Position numbers and translations under genes: made by a program | Assembly: GCA_001600695.1 (NCBI GenBank) | Contig: BCKQ01000001.1 | Span: 1,888,722-1,952,721, forward strand | Reading direction: 5' to 3' | DNA length: 64,000 bases | Source: Ascoidea asiatica | Lineage: Eukaryota; Ascomycota; Saccharomycetes; Ascoideales; Ascoideaceae | Part shown: in pieces, positions 10,687 through 22,909 of the stretch | Layout: every line of letters starts with the position of its first letter | Numbering within the stretch: the first letter of the stretch is position 1 | The notes under the pieces: model-generated | The model's database searches: none | The model's input: the letters and a program-made list of their open reading frames with translations, nothing else | Told to the model about the DNA's origin: nothing

Positions 10687-10866
10687 TGAATATATATTTT
10701 GATAAGTATTTTGATAATTATTATTTTCAGTCATATTTATATCATTTATATTGTCTATTGTATTTATATTATTTATATTACTTATTGTATTTATTGTATT
10801 TATATTTTGTATGGTTTCTAAAGTATTTATTGATCGAGAATTTAGATTGAAAGAAGAGTTATCCAT
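8989..10866 (-). CDS. MSG5: Dual-specificity MAP kinase phosphatase, MSG5 type
   Basis: 625 residues. The C-terminal catalytic domain lies at about 360-510. Its signature HCQCGVSRSA (Cys458 nucleophile, Arg464) is the HCx5R motif in the exact form seen in yeast Msg5/Sdp1. The general-acid Asp is probably in the preceding PDFPDL segment, and the domain closes with MNLLYELMEWAEYL. Msg5-type enzymes dephosphorylate Thr and Tyr in MAP kinase activation loops (mating, cell-wall integrity). The N-terminal 350 residues are low-complexity Asn, Ser and Thr runs with scattered basic patches (KKKSIFF, RRRKTILSL), probably including the MAPK docking site. The C-terminal ~115 residues are an Asn/Ser/Asp tail. 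Orthology to MSG5 versus SDP1 is not settled. Confidence 0.85.
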
Positions 10867-11670
10867 AATAAAAAGTGATATATTGTATATTATATTGTCT
10901 GTTGTTTGATAATGCGAATAATGTTATATATCAGAAGATCTCAGTTTGTAATAGACATATATTATATTGTTATATTATATTGTTATATTATATATTATAT
11001 ATTATATTATATATTATATTATATATTATATATTATATTGTATTGTATTGTAATACTGTTATCAGATTTCAGATTGAATATTTTCACCATACTCAAAGCT
11101 TCCAGAGCTATTAGCAGTAATTCAGTAATTCAGTAAGTTCACTGTTTACTGCACTTCTATTTAAAGCTCCACTCGAATTTCCTAACACAAACGCAATCCA
11201 AAAACAAATTAAACCAACGCAGGTCCAGCTATTTTTATCTTGAAACAGAAAGCAGAAAGCACTACAAGCACACGCATGTGACATCATCTGTGTTCCTCTC
11301 CTTTGTCTCTTCTCTGCAAAGTTTCAGGTTTCGCATTCGTGTCCAGGAACTGATCAACAATTCTAGACTCTCAGCCGGCTAAGCTGCAACACTGCTTCTG
11401 TTGTACTTCTAAAATTACAATATTTTGTAATTGCCAAGGTCACGTGGATGGATGGATCAACATGGTCAGGTGATGCAAGGAAATCCCCGTTCCTGGTCTC
11501 AGATGGTCCCGTGGTTGCTGACGTAATGCATGACTAACACCGTATCCACTTATCTGGATCCACTTATCTGGATCCACTTAGCTGGATCCACTTTCTAATA
11601 TAAATATAAACAATCATCAAAAACAATCAATAAAAAAAGTAGGTTTAAAAAAACCAGTCAATAAATATAT

Positions 11671-11701
<31 letters not shown>

Positions 11702-11754
11702 TAAAATAATCTCAATTCATTTCAATTCTTACAATAATAACTATAAACAAAATC
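10867..11754. promoter_or_regulatory. Divergent promoter region between MSG5-like and KAP122-like genes
   Basis: Holds an AT-only stretch (about 10960-11050), an E-box TCACGTGG around 11442-11450, a TGACGTAA near 11519, the motif ATCCCCGTTCCTGGTCTC at 11483-11500 that recurs upstream of RPN14, a 14-bp tandem repeat at 11544-11593, and CAAT tetranucleotide repeats (11671-11701). Small reading frames here are AT repeats and are not credible genes. Confidence 0.6.
11544..11593. repeat. Tandem repeat of ATCCACTTATCTGG
   Basis: Three and a half copies of a 14-bp unit, ATCCACTTATCTGG (third copy has G for T in TTAGCTGG). It sits 160-210 bp upstream of the karyopherin start. Being GC-richer than its surroundings, it is likelier to be a factor-binding array than simple slippage DNA. 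Confidence 0.85.
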
Positions 11755-14700
11755 ATGGAAATGGATATCGATATACAACATCTACTCAATATAGACTTAG
11801 ATAAACTATCTTCAATAGATTTAGATACTTTAATAAATAATTTAAATATTAATCAAATTGTTAATTTAATTGACAATTTTTATTCAATTAATAATAATAA
11901 TAATAACAACTTTAATAAAATTCAAAAATTTTTACAATTTATTCAAAAATCAAAAAATGGTTTAAATATTGCAAATGATTTATTATTATTAAAAAATAAT
12001 TATTCTTTAAATGTTAAATTCTTTGGCGCTTTAACTTATACAATTAATTTAAATCAATTATTTAATAATAAACAACAACCGCCAACTATTAACAATAACA
12101 ATAACAACTACAACAATATAATATCATTATCTGATTCTGAAAATGATTCTTCTATTGAAAATGATTTAGATAATAATGATAGAATTATTATTCAAAATAA
12201 TTTATTAAATGATAAAATTTTATTTATTTTAAATCAATTATTAAATCATTTAATAAATTTAATAAATTTAAATTCAATTAATTTAAATTTTATAATCAAT
12301 AAATTATTATCTAATTTATCTTTAATATATATTAATTTAAATAATAATAATATAAATTCAATTAATAATACTTCAATTTGGTTTAATCCTTTATTATCTC
12401 TATTCAAAATTTTAATTAACAATAATAATAATAATAATAACATAAATAATATTAAAGAAATAATTAATGAAAATTCAAATTATAATTTAATTCAATTTTT
12501 AAATAATTCAATTAAAAATCAAAATGATTTAAAAATAATTTATATTCTTTTAAATTTTTCAAAAATTATTATTGAAGATTTATTAAAATTTGATTCAAAT
12601 AATAAAAAATTATCTTTATATTTACATAATTTAATTTCAATTCATTTATTTATTTCAAATGAATTAATTTTAACTTATATTCTTAAAGAATCTAATTCTA
12701 ATTTTAATTCAAATTCAAATTCTAATATAATTATAGATATAAATATAAAATTAGAATCTATACAAACTTTACAATCTTGGTTAAATTATATTAATTCAAT
12801 TTCTTTAAGATTACCTTCAATAAATTATAATTTAAATAATTTATTTAATTTAATTATAAATAATTTATCTAATTTAAATAAAAATTCAATCTTTATTATT
12901 AATAATATTGATTTAATTCAATCATATTTTGAATTTTTAACTTATATTTTTGAAACTTTTCCAAAATTTTTAAATTTAAAATTTAAATCAAATTTTATTC
13001 AATTTTTATTTAATGATATTATTATAACTTATGATAATAATGATAATAATGATAATAAAAATTTAAATTTTTCAAAATTTTATTTAAATTATCTTATTAA
13101 TGATAATGATAATGATTCAATTTTAAATTTTTCAAATTTATTAATCTCATTTTTTGAAATTGATATTATAAAATTTTCTTCAACTTTAATTAATAATGAA
13201 AATAATAAAATTTTTGAATTTTTAATAAATTTAACAAATTTTAATGGTTTACCAATTATAGATGAATTAATTTCAAAAAATTTTATAGAATTTTGGATTG
13301 AAATTTCTGAAGTTATAATTGAAAATAATGAAAATTTATTAATAATTTTTAAAAATAATAGTGAAAATTTATTAAATTTAAATAAAAAATTAAAATTAAT
13401 TTTAATTAATTTATCTCAAATTTATTGGTCAAAATTAAATTTACCTTTAAATAATAATTTAATTTTAAAAAATTTATTAATTTTTAATAAAGATGAATAT
13501 TTATCTTATAGAAGAGATATTAATGATTTTTTTGAAATTATTTATCAAATTATTGGTATACCTTTAATTCAAAATTTATCAAATAATATCATTTTAAATT
13601 TAAATAACAATACAAATACAAATACAAATATTAATGATAATGATAATGATATTTTAAATATTGAAAATATTATTCAAATTGAATCTTCAATATTTTTATT
13701 AACTTCAATAACTCAATCATTTTCTGATGAAAATTTTTCAAAAATTATTTTAAATATATTCTCAGAAATTTTTGAATCAAATATTTTAAATAAAATTTTT
13801 AAATCAAATAATTTTTTTTTATCTTTAACTTTTGTTAATTTTTTAAGTAAAATTGATTTTTTTTATAGACATAAAATTGGTATAAAATATTTAGAATCAA
13901 TTTTAAATTTCTTATTCAATTGTTTATCTTCAAATCAATTTTTAATTTCTCCATTTTTAATTTTCAATAATAATCAAAATTTAAATGAAAATAATTCTTA
14001 TAAATTTCAATTAATTGTTGCAAAATCAATTTCAAAAATTTGTAATAATAGTAGAGCTTCATTAATAAATTTTTTACCAAATTTTAATCAAATTTTATTT
14101 AATATTATTAATAATTTATCAATTAATAATTTCATTAGAGAAAAAATTGTTAATTCAGTTAGTTCAATTATTCAAAGTATTAATGATCCAAATATTCAAG
14201 CAAAACATTTATTTAATTTAATTAATTCAATAAATTTAAAATCTATAGAAATTTTAAATAATATTAAATTAAATTTAAATTTTTTAAATGATCAAAATTT
14301 AAATTATTTAATTTCTTTATTAAATTGTATTTATGAAATTGGTAAAGGTATGCAATTTCCTGATGAAATTGAAGATTATTTTAATACTGAAGAAGAAAAA
14401 CTTATATATATAAATTATTGGTTAAAAGATCCATTAGATATAAAAAATTTAATTTTAAAAATTTTATCAAATTTTTCAATAAATTTAGAAAATAAATTAA
14501 TTTTTTTAAATTATAATAATAAAACAAAAATTGATCAAGAAAATAAAATTAACTATTTTAATGAAATTATTGATAAATCTTGTTCAATTTTTAGAACTGG
14601 TTTATGTGAATTAATTCCAGGTCCATTTATTTTTGATAATTCAATTTTATTAGATTTTATTTCTTTACAAGTTGAAACAATTATAAAAATAAGTTCTGAA

Positions 14701-15429
14701 AATAAAAAAATTTTAATGTCATTAACTTATTTATTTGATTTATTAACAACTATAATTAATAGTAATTTTAATAAATTAACAAAAAATCAAGTTTCTTTAA
14801 TTTTAAATAAAGTTTTAATTAAAAATATTAATTCAATTATATTAATTGATCCTGATTTTATACAATCTTGTTTACAAATTTTAATTGCAATTATTGATAA
14901 AAAACCAAATTTAATAATTTATAAAAATACTTCTGTAAATTTAAAAATTTTATTAAAATTTAATTTAAATAATCTTCAAAGAAATGAAAAACATTTATTA
15001 AAATATACTATGCAATTTTGGAGAGGTATTATTCAATTAAAAAAAGGTGATCAAGAATCTCATGAATTTATGAAAAATTTATTTATTCAAGGTGAAGTTG
15101 GACAAAATTTGACTTTAATTTCATTAAAATCTTTAATTAATTCAGATAGATCTAATTCTGGAACATATGCAGAAATTTTAAGAACAATTATTGGAAAATA
15201 TCCTTTAGAATTTAAAAATTGGATATTGAATAGTTTCACAATTATTAATCTAGAAGCTTTAATATTAAATAATTCTTTAGCAGAAGTTAATCGAAAATCT
15301 AAAGTTTTTAAACAACAAGAAATTGATTTTTTGGTTAAAAAATTAATATTAACAAGAGGATCAAAAAGAATGGTGACAATACTTAAAGATTTTTGGTTAA
15401 CTGCCAATGGACTTATTGATTATACTTAA
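11755..15429 (+). CDS. KAP122: Karyopherin/importin-beta family protein, Kap122 (Pdr6)-like
   Basis: 1224 residues, almost entirely helical with repeated Leu/Ile-rich helices (HEAT solenoid). The N-terminal segment about 55-105 (FLQFIQKSKNGLNIANDLL, then VKFFGALTYTINLN) matches the opening of Kap122/importin-13 family members (Q.SP.gw..a..LL ... vqffGAlTf..k). The C terminus (LILTRGSKRMVTILKDFWL) also resembles the family. Kap122 imports TFIIA and other cargos in yeast. It is somewhat longer than S. cerevisiae Pdr6 (about 1080) because of Asn inserts. Other importin-beta members (Mtr10, Kap120) are the alternatives; the GALT segment favours Kap122. Confidence 0.72.
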   Translation: MEMDIDIQHLLNIDLDKLSSIDLDTLINNLNINQIVNLIDNFYSINNNNNNNFNKIQKFLQFIQKSKNGLNIANDLLLLKNNYSLNVKFFGALTYTINLNQLFNNKQQPPTINNNNNNYNNIISLSDSENDSSIENDLDNNDRIIIQNNLLNDKILFILNQLLNHLINLINLNSINLNFIINKLLSNLSLIYINLNNNNINSINNTSIWFNPLLSLFKILINNNNNNNNINNIKEIINENSNYNLIQFLNNSIKNQNDLKIIYILLNFSKIIIEDLLKFDSNNKKLSLYLHNLISIHLFISNELILTYILKESNSNFNSNSNSNIIIDINIKLESIQTLQSWLNYINSISLRLPSINYNLNNLFNLIINNLSNLNKNSIFIINNIDLIQSYFEFLTYIFETFPKFLNLKFKSNFIQFLFNDIIITYDNNDNNDNKNLNFSKFYLNYLINDNDNDSILNFSNLLISFFEIDIIKFSSTLINNENNKIFEFLINLTNFNGLPIIDELISKNFIEFWIEISEVIIENNENLLIIFKNNSENLLNLNKKLKLILINLSQIYWSKLNLPLNNNLILKNLLIFNKDEYLSYRRDINDFFEIIYQIIGIPLIQNLSNNIILNLNNNTNTNTNINDNDNDILNIENIIQIESSIFLLTSITQSFSDENFSKIILNIFSEIFESNILNKIFKSNNFFLSLTFVNFLSKIDFFYRHKIGIKYLESILNFLFNCLSSNQFLISPFLIFNNNQNLNENNSYKFQLIVAKSISKICNNSRASLINFLPNFNQILFNIINNLSINNFIREKIVNSVSSIIQSINDPNIQAKHLFNLINSINLKSIEILNNIKLNLNFLNDQNLNYLISLLNCIYEIGKGMQFPDEIEDYFNTEEEKLIYINYWLKDPLDIKNLILKILSNFSINLENKLIFLNYNNKTKIDQENKINYFNEIIDKSCSIFRTGLCELIPGPFIFDNSILLDFISLQVETIIKISSENKKILMSLTYLFDLLTTIINSNFNKLTKNQVSLILNKVLIKNINSIILIDPDFIQSCLQILIAIIDKKPNLIIYKNTSVNLKILLKFNLNNLQRNEKHLLKYTMQFWRGIIQLKKGDQESHEFMKNLFIQGEVGQNLTLISLKSLINSDRSNSGTYAEILRTIIGKYPLEFKNWILNSFTIINLEALILNNSLAEVNRKSKVFKQQEIDFLVKKLILTRGSKRMVTILKDFWLTANGLIDYT

Positions 15430-15663
15430 ATAGTAATCAAAGAATGTACGTTTAAGATTCTTTTCCTAATGATATTTTTTTATTATTCTTTTTTTTTTTT
15501 TTCAAATTCATCGCATTGCATACATGATTTCATAATTACATTATTTCATTATTTTAATATCATTTTGGAAAAGGATTTTCAATGTTTTTTAAAAAAATTC
15601 ATATATTTAAAATAGACTATAAAAAATAAATAAAATTACATAAAAAAAACAGGGAGAAAATAT

Positions 15664-17157
15664 TTAAGCTTGCATTTTTTCTAATAAAGAACATAAGAAA
15701 TCAGCTTCAGCATTATAATCTAATGGAGAAATTGATTGAGCTTGATATCTAATTCTAGCATTACCATTATAAGTATCAGTTCTTGCACTTAATCTTAAAT
15801 TATATTCTTGAGATTGACATTTTTCTAATAAATCTTTAAAAGCAATTTCATTATCATCTTTTAAATTTAAAAGAGATTTTGCATCCATTTGTAATAAATT
15901 TTTTGCAGATTCATCAAATAAAGTTACCCAAATTTGACTTGTATTATCCATAATTGAACAACTTAAAATATATCTTCTTTCAGGTTCTGGATGATTAATA
16001 TTACATTTTTCACATCTCCATAAACCACCATCTTGTTCAATAACTTTTCTATTACAATTTAAAGAAGCACAAGCATTATAATAAAAATTATCTGGTTTTA
16101 TATAATTTATAAAAGCTTTAATTGAGAAATAATCTGGTTTTTCATTTGTACCTAAATTTTCATCAATTGCTTCTTGAATTGATTTTCTTTCAGATAAATT
16201 TAATGAACCTAAATTACCATTAGATCTTTCAATTTTTAAACTTATAAAATTTTGATTATGACCTTGAGAATCATACCAACCTTTTAATTTAAATGCATCA
16301 GGTACATCAGGATTTGAAATTATTGTACCAGCTTGAGTTAAAGATAAACTTCTACCACCAAAATCCGAAATTTTTGCACCTTTTATTGCAATTACAGAAC
16401 CTATTGGTAAATCAAAATCTAAAGCAGTTTTATTCCAAAGACCTAAATTTATTGCAAAATTTGTATTATCAACAATAATTATATCTCTTCTATCATATGG
16501 TTTACCAGTTGATTTTGCAATAATTTGAAAAGTTGGTAAAACTTCTTTTAAAATTCCAATAATATCAATAATTAAATTTGGTTGTAAATTTTGAATTTTT
16601 GATAAAGAAATAAAATCAAAATGTAATTTTGGTACATCATTTGAATCATTATCTAAACAAATTTCAATTTCAGTATCTCTATCTAAAGATAATTCATATG
16701 GATGTGATAAATTTGAAAATTGAGATCTTGCAGGATTAATTCTTGCTTTTGAAATATAAAAAACTTTATTTTCTTGTAATAAATCATAAAATTTATCACA
16801 TTGATCATTAAAAGCAGTTGCTCTAATTTCATTTGATTCATCTAAAAAATTACAATTAAATAATTTTCCATCACCTTTTTGATTTGACCAAGTTCTTATA
16901 GGAGATTTATAAGAAACTCTTGCTTTTATTGTCCAAATATTTTGATAAGGAGATAATTGATCAATTGGATAAATAGTTTGATTATTACGTTTTGAAGTTC
17001 TTGAGATTGAATTAGTTTTATCATTGTTATTATTATTGTTGTTGTTATTTGAATAGAAAGATTGAGAATCAATTTTATTTGGTTTAACGGTTGTATTGCT
17101 GTTATCATTATTATCATTATTATCATTATTATTATCATTGGAAGTAGTATTAGTATT

Positions 17158-17192
<35 letters not shown>

Positions 17193-17760
17193 TTTGAAGA
17201 TAAGTATTATATTTTGCATAAGTATTACTTATATTTTTATTTGGATTTATAAGATTTTCATTTTTATGATTATTAATATAATTTAAATTATATTTTATAA
17301 AAGGATATTTATCAATTTTTAAATTTGATAATGGAATTTTAATAGTTTTTGCAGAATCTGAAGGTACTAAATTTATAAAATTTTTATTTTTTTTAAAAAA
17401 TTCATCAATTGACATTATTGGTTTACCAATTTTTGAAGATAAATGAGAAATTACAATTAAATCTGAAATTATTATTACATGTTTTTGACCATCACTCATT
17501 TTTTCTAAATCATAAGATTTTATTAAAATTATTGAAGATTTTTGAATATCTTGTTTTTGACAATATGGTACAGATTCTGGTCTAACAACAGCATGAGTTG
17601 TATATTCACCATCAGAAATTATCATTCTTAATCTTATACCTTGATCATTTGAAATTAATTTAATATTAGTTACTTGAACTTTAAATGGTGGTCTTGCACT
17701 CCAAAAATCATAATCATTAAAAAGTAAATGTAAAATATTTTTATCTAAAGTATCTGACAT
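15664..17760 (-). CDS. RFA1: Replication protein A large subunit
   Basis: 698 residues. Order of parts: an N-terminal OB fold (about 1-120), an Asn-rich linker with poly-Asn runs (about 190-265), DNA-binding OB folds A (begins IWTIKARVSYKSPIRTW, about 275-390) and B (about 400-510), and OB fold C (about 530-690). Fold C holds the zinc ribbon CASLNCNRK...LWRCEKC. It binds single-stranded DNA in replication, repair and recombination as part of RPA. The length exceeds yeast Rfa1 (621) only because of the linker runs. Two MluI cell-cycle boxes lie upstream, fitting S-phase expression. Confidence 0.96.
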
Positions 17761-18368
17761 TTTTGAATTAAAGTAAGAATAAGAATAGGATATTAAAGAA
17801 GTTATTGAATCGAATTGGTAACAATGCTAGTTATATTAACTTTGTAATTGAAATAAGTGATTGATTGATTGATTGATTTGAATTAAGAGTAAAACAAAAG
17901 TGTGAAATTGTTAAAAATATGGAAAGATTCAAAGATTCAAAGATTTAAACATTCAAAACACTCCACTGAAAATGAAGGATATTTATTTATTGAGGTTTTG
18001 CTCAACGCGTAAGAAAAACAAAAAAACAGAAAAACAGAAAAACAGAAACACGTGACACAAAAATAGTTAAAAAATAAATAAAAAAAAAAGCGACGCGTAA
18101 AAAAACAAAAAAAGCGCAAACCTCCAAAAAGCAAACCCCTGAAAATGTCAGGTGATTAAACCGGGGTCTGAGTTGGTGGCGTGTACATTGGAAGTGTGGC
18201 GAGTGAGTTGCCAGTGCGAAGAAACGGAAAAGAAACAAAGAAACAAAGAAACAAAGAAACAAAGAAACAAAGAGACAAAAGAAGAAGAAGAAGAAGAAGA
18301 AGAGACAATACAATACAATACAATACAATACAAGACAGACGAGACAAGAGAAGAGAAATAGTAAGAAG
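17761..18368. other. Divergent promoter region of RFA1 and SNF6
   Basis: Holds two ACGCGT boxes, one CACGTG between them (18049-18054), and pentamer/octamer repeats just before SNF6: AAAGAAAC units (about 18232-18277), a GAA-rich purine run (about 18278-18302) and ACAAT units (about 18306-18336). Overlapping small reading frames on both strands arise from these repeats and are not supported as genes. Confidence 0.6.
18005..18098. promoter_or_regulatory. Two MluI cell-cycle boxes (ACGCGT)
   Basis: ACGCGT occurs at 18005-18010 and 18093-18098, 245 and about 335 bp upstream of the RFA1 start. In yeast MBF (Mbp1-Swi6) binds this box and drives G1/S genes including RFA1. CpG-containing hexamers are very rare in DNA this AT-rich, so two copies are unlikely to be chance. 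The sites could also serve SNF6 on the other side. Confidence 0.75.
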
Positions 18369-20342
18369 ATGCCTCCACAGACAACAGAGAAGAGACGAAG
18401 GAAGACAAGAAGCTCGCATGCTGCCAGTGCCACTCCCCAGCCAGACCATGATCTTTCTCGTTCATCTCGAAGACAATCTCATTCCCAGAATCAGTTTCAG
18501 CAGCAGCAATTACAACAACAACAGCAACAGCAACAACAACAACAACAACAACAACAATTCCAACAACAGCAACAGCAACAACAACAGTTAAATGAAAATA
18601 TTCATGATGAAGCAGATATAATGTCATTTAGAAATATTGCTTTAAATAGATTCACCTTAAATCAAGAATTAATGGATAGTTTATTCTCAAGACATTTAAA
18701 TATTTTCAAAAATATTGAACCATCTGAATCTTTTCCAACTTTAATTAAAGAAAAATTAAAATCTTCAATAAATAATAATAGCAATAGCAATAGCAATAGC
18801 AATAGCAATAGCAATACTTTTAATTCATCTTTGAAAAAATTTTTATATTCAAATATTTTTAAAGATTTAAATCCATCTGATATTTGGTTTGGAGATTTAA
18901 AAATTTTAAAAAAACAAAATGAAATTTATGAAAATGAAATTAATGATTTAAGTAATTTATTAATAAATTTAATTAAAAATATTAATAATGATATAATTTA
19001 TGAAAGTGAATTGGATATAGAATTAGAAAATAAAAAATTAAATAAAAAATTAGAAAAATTAGAAAAATTAAATAAATTTGAAATGGAAAATGATTTTAAT
19101 AATTTAAATTATAAAATTAAAACTATAGATTTAAATTTATTAAATAAATTAAGATTATTAATTAATATTTATGATAATAATAAAGAAAATGATTTAATTT
19201 CAATTATTGAAAAAAATTCTTATAATTTAAATAAATTATCTACTAATACTAATAATATTATTACTAATAGTAGTAGTAATAATAAAAAATTTACTAAAAC
19301 TAATAAAAATAATAAAAATAATAAAAATAATAAAATTTCAAAAAAAATTATCAATAACAACAACAATAATAATAATAATTTATTACCATTAAATAAAAAA
19401 ATTTTATTAAATTTAAATATTAATGGAAATTATATTAAAAAATCAATAAATTCTTTAAAACCATTAAATTATTCTGAAGCTCCAGAAAATTATTGGAATG
19501 ATCTTAAAATTAAAGAAGATAATTTAAAACAATTACAATTAATAAGACAAAGACAAAGACAAGAAGAAGAAGAAGAAAATGAAAGAATTAGATTACAAAC
19601 ACAACAACAAGAATTAGAAGAACTGAATTTTCAAAGAAAACAACAATTAAATTTATCTTTAAATCCATTATCAAATGATAATAATATTAATAATATTAAT
19701 AATATTAATAATAATAATATTAATAATAATAATATTAATAATAATAATATTAATAAAGATTTACTTTTAAAATCAGATAATAAAAGTCAATCAAATTTAG
19801 ATTTAGATCCAAACTTAGATCAAAATTTAGATCTTTCTTTAGTTGTTGATGATATAAATTTAAATATGGATGTAAATAATTTAAATTTAAATCATTTAGG
19901 AATAAATAATTTAAGTATGAATAATTTAAATATGAATAATTTAGGAATGAATAATATTCCAATGAACATGAATTTACCTTTTAATAATAATATATCTAAT
20001 AATAATTTAAATATTAATCTAAATAATGGTAATAATAATAATAATAATATAACTAATAATATCAATAATGGTTTACCATTTAATGGTAATTCAAATTTAC
20101 CTTTCAATAATAATATTAATAATAATATTAATAGTAATACTAACTTACCTATGAATATGAATAATTTATCAATGAATAATATTTCAATGAATAATTTAAA
20201 TATGAATATGAACATGAACATGAACATGAATATGAATATGAATATGGGTTTAGTTGATGATAATAATGAAAATTTTGATTTTTTAAATATGCAAAGTTCT
20301 TTAGATGATCAAGATTTCTTAGTTGATCATTCAATGGAATAA
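18369..20342 (+). CDS. SNF6: SWI/SNF chromatin-remodelling subunit Snf6-like
   Basis: 657 residues. The basic N terminus with a poly-Gln tract (about 40-75) is followed by NIHDEADIMSFRNIALNRF. This matches the Snf6 block IIHDESDTISFR...F and the segment after it. A second match is APENYWNDL near 375 (Snf6: APADYWTHAY), followed by a charged coiled-coil with Gln runs. A third is the acidic C-terminal end with NFDFLNM (Snf6: NFDDEFGDLD). The family protein is a SWI/SNF subunit involved in transcription activation. It is twice as long as S. cerevisiae Snf6 (332) because of Asn/Met-rich repeats (about 420-640). Snf6 is poorly conserved, so the ordered triple match is the evidence. Confidence 0.75.
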   Translation: MPPQTTEKRRRKTRSSHAASATPQPDHDLSRSSRRQSHSQNQFQQQQLQQQQQQQQQQQQQQQFQQQQQQQQQLNENIHDEADIMSFRNIALNRFTLNQELMDSLFSRHLNIFKNIEPSESFPTLIKEKLKSSINNNSNSNSNSNSNSNTFNSSLKKFLYSNIFKDLNPSDIWFGDLKILKKQNEIYENEINDLSNLLINLIKNINNDIIYESELDIELENKKLNKKLEKLEKLNKFEMENDFNNLNYKIKTIDLNLLNKLRLLINIYDNNKENDLISIIEKNSYNLNKLSTNTNNIITNSSSNNKKFTKTNKNNKNNKNNKISKKIINNNNNNNNNLLPLNKKILLNLNINGNYIKKSINSLKPLNYSEAPENYWNDLKIKEDNLKQLQLIRQRQRQEEEEENERIRLQTQQQELEELNFQRKQQLNLSLNPLSNDNNINNINNINNNNINNNNINNNNINKDLLLKSDNKSQSNLDLDPNLDQNLDLSLVVDDINLNMDVNNLNLNHLGINNLSMNNLNMNNLGMNNIPMNMNLPFNNNISNNNLNINLNNGNNNNNNITNNINNGLPFNGNSNLPFNNNINNNINSNTNLPMNMNNLSMNNISMNNLNMNMNMNMNMNMNMNMGLVDDNNENFDFLNMQSSLDDQDFLVDHSME

Positions 20343-20414
20343 TTCTTATTTATAATCTTGATTTATTTTTGTAATATATATATATATACTGTATATCTAT
20401 TTCTTTTCTTTTTT

Positions 20415-22878
20415 TTACAGACTAAATAATTTATTATAAAATTCTTTCATTAAAAATTCAACATCTAATCCAACTGCTTTTAATTCACTTAATTGAATTT
20501 TTGTACTATAAATATATTCATCTAAACTTGTTTTTTCTTTTTTTAAACTTAAATCAATATCATAAACTTGTTTTCTTAATAATTCTAAATGATCTTGAAT
20601 TTGATTTATTGACCAATTTACTATTAAACTTTGATATTCTAATTCTGGAAAACAATCTTTAAATAATAATACAGTTGATTTAATACATTGAAATCTGATG
20701 ATAGTAATTTGATTAATATAATCAATTAATTCACCATTAATTTCAATTCTATCAATTAATTTTAAAATTAATGAAGATTTTGCATTTAATAATGAATTTT
20801 GAGCTTTTGCAATTAAATTTAAATTTTTTAATTGAATAATTAAAGATTTTGTTGAATTTGTATTATTATTATTTGATAAACTTGAAAAATTACTAATTTG
20901 TCCATTAATTTCATAAGTTATATTATTAATTAAATCTGTAACTCTTTGATTAATTTTCATTTTTAAAACTTGTAATAAAATTAAAGATTCTTCAATTGAA
21001 GTTGATAAATTATCATCAATATCATTATTATTATTATTATTATTACTACTATTTTCATTATTATTATTTTCAAAATTATTTAAAATTGAATTTGAATTTG
21101 AATTTGAATTTGAATTTGAATTAGAAGATTTTGAATTATTATTATTATTTGAATTTTTATTTAAACTTGATAATTTATTTAAATTTTTTTCTGAATTTGA
21201 TAATTTTTTTTTTAAATTATTTATTAAATCAACAGATTCTTTAAATTTATGATGAGCAATATTAACATCTAATTCATCAATATAATTATTAATATTTTTT
21301 AAATCATTTATTATTAAATTTATATCATTTGGATAAATTGAATTACCTATAATTAAATCATCATTATTATTAATTTTATTAGGAGAATTATTATTATTAT
21401 TATTATTATTATTTTCATTATTTATTGAAAGAGATCTTGAATGCATTCTTGCAGTTAAATCTTGTAATAAAGCTGAATTTCTTTTTAATCTTGAAGAATT
21501 ATTTGTAGTTGGAGTTGTACTTGGAGAATTAGAATTTGAATTTGCAGATAAAATTGTAATTGAATCTCTAATTCTTCTTTGTTTTATAGATTCTTGTTCA
21601 GTAATATTATTTAATTGAATTTTAGCTTTTTTAAAATTTGAAACAATTTTAATATAATGATCAAATTTATCAGTTTGATAAATATAACTTAAAGAATGAT
21701 ATTTAAAATTTATTGTTTTATTTTTACCAATTGAATTATTATTATCAGATAATTCAATTAATTTAACTTCTCTTAATGGCCAACATTGTTCAGCAATTAA
21801 ATTTTGAGAAGAATATGAATTTAAATTACTTGAATCAAGGATATTATTATTAATATTATTATTGCTTAAAGAATTAATTTGAGAATTATCAATTTTTGTA
21901 GATGTATTCTGGTTACTGTTGTTATTTTGAGTATTATTTTGATTAATATTTGATTGAAAATTATTTTTAAAATTTTTTGAAGCAATTAAAATATAATCAT
22001 TTAAAATAAAAATTTGAATAGATTTTATTGGTTTCCAAGTTGCAGAATTTAATTCTAACCATTTACCACTATCAGTTAAAACATGTCTACCAGGTATTGA
22101 AGTTAAATATCTTTGAGCACCTTCAACATTTTTAAATAAAGAATTTAATTCATTTGTCCATTTTTTTTCAAGTATCATTACTGAAGATCTATCTCTTTTA
22201 TTTCTTCTATTTGTATTAATTGTTAAAAAATTTGGATTTTTTTTTGGATTTATTAATTGTTTATTATTATTATTATTATTATAATTTGATTGAATTTCAT
22301 TTGAAGAAATTTCATTTGAAGAAATATCATTTGAAGTAATAATTGTTGGTAAATTTAAATTTATATTATTATTATTATTTGATTGTTGAATTTCATTTTC
22401 AATTTGAATTCTAGCAACAGCAGTTTCATTCATTTGAATAATAATTTCATTTAATTTATTAAAATTAATTTTTAAAAATTTTAAAAAATTTTCAATTTTT
22501 AAAATATTTTTAGAAACATTTAAAATTTTTTCATAAGAATTATTAATATTTGATTCAATATCTTTATCTAATTTAAAATTTAAATTTTTTAATTTTTTTG
22601 TAAAAATTTCAATTTCATTAATATTTGAATTTTTTAATTTTGAAGTTATGAAAATTTCTGGATTAAAATTATTTAAAGATAATGCTAAAGATATACTTTT
22701 TCTTTTTAAATTTTTATTAAATTTTGGTGAAGATAATTTTTTTTTTTTTGGTGATTGATTTGGAGTTGTATTTGAAATATTTTCATAACTTGAAAAAGTT
22801 GAAGTTGAAATATTATTATTATAATTTAATAATTGAGGATTTAATAAAGATAAATTCAGGTTTTTATTGTTATTATTG

Positions 22879-22909
<31 letters not shown>

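Noticed and set aside
10875-11136. Two overlapping 76-79-codon frames in the MSG5-KAP122 promoter
   Set aside because: Encoded by TATATTAT repeats; Tyr/Ile/Leu only in the middle.
18002-18627. Several overlapping frames on both strands before SNF6
   Set aside because: They arise from AAAGAAAC, GAA and ACAAT repeats and from the mirror of the SNF6 poly-Gln tract; none has a recognisable domain.
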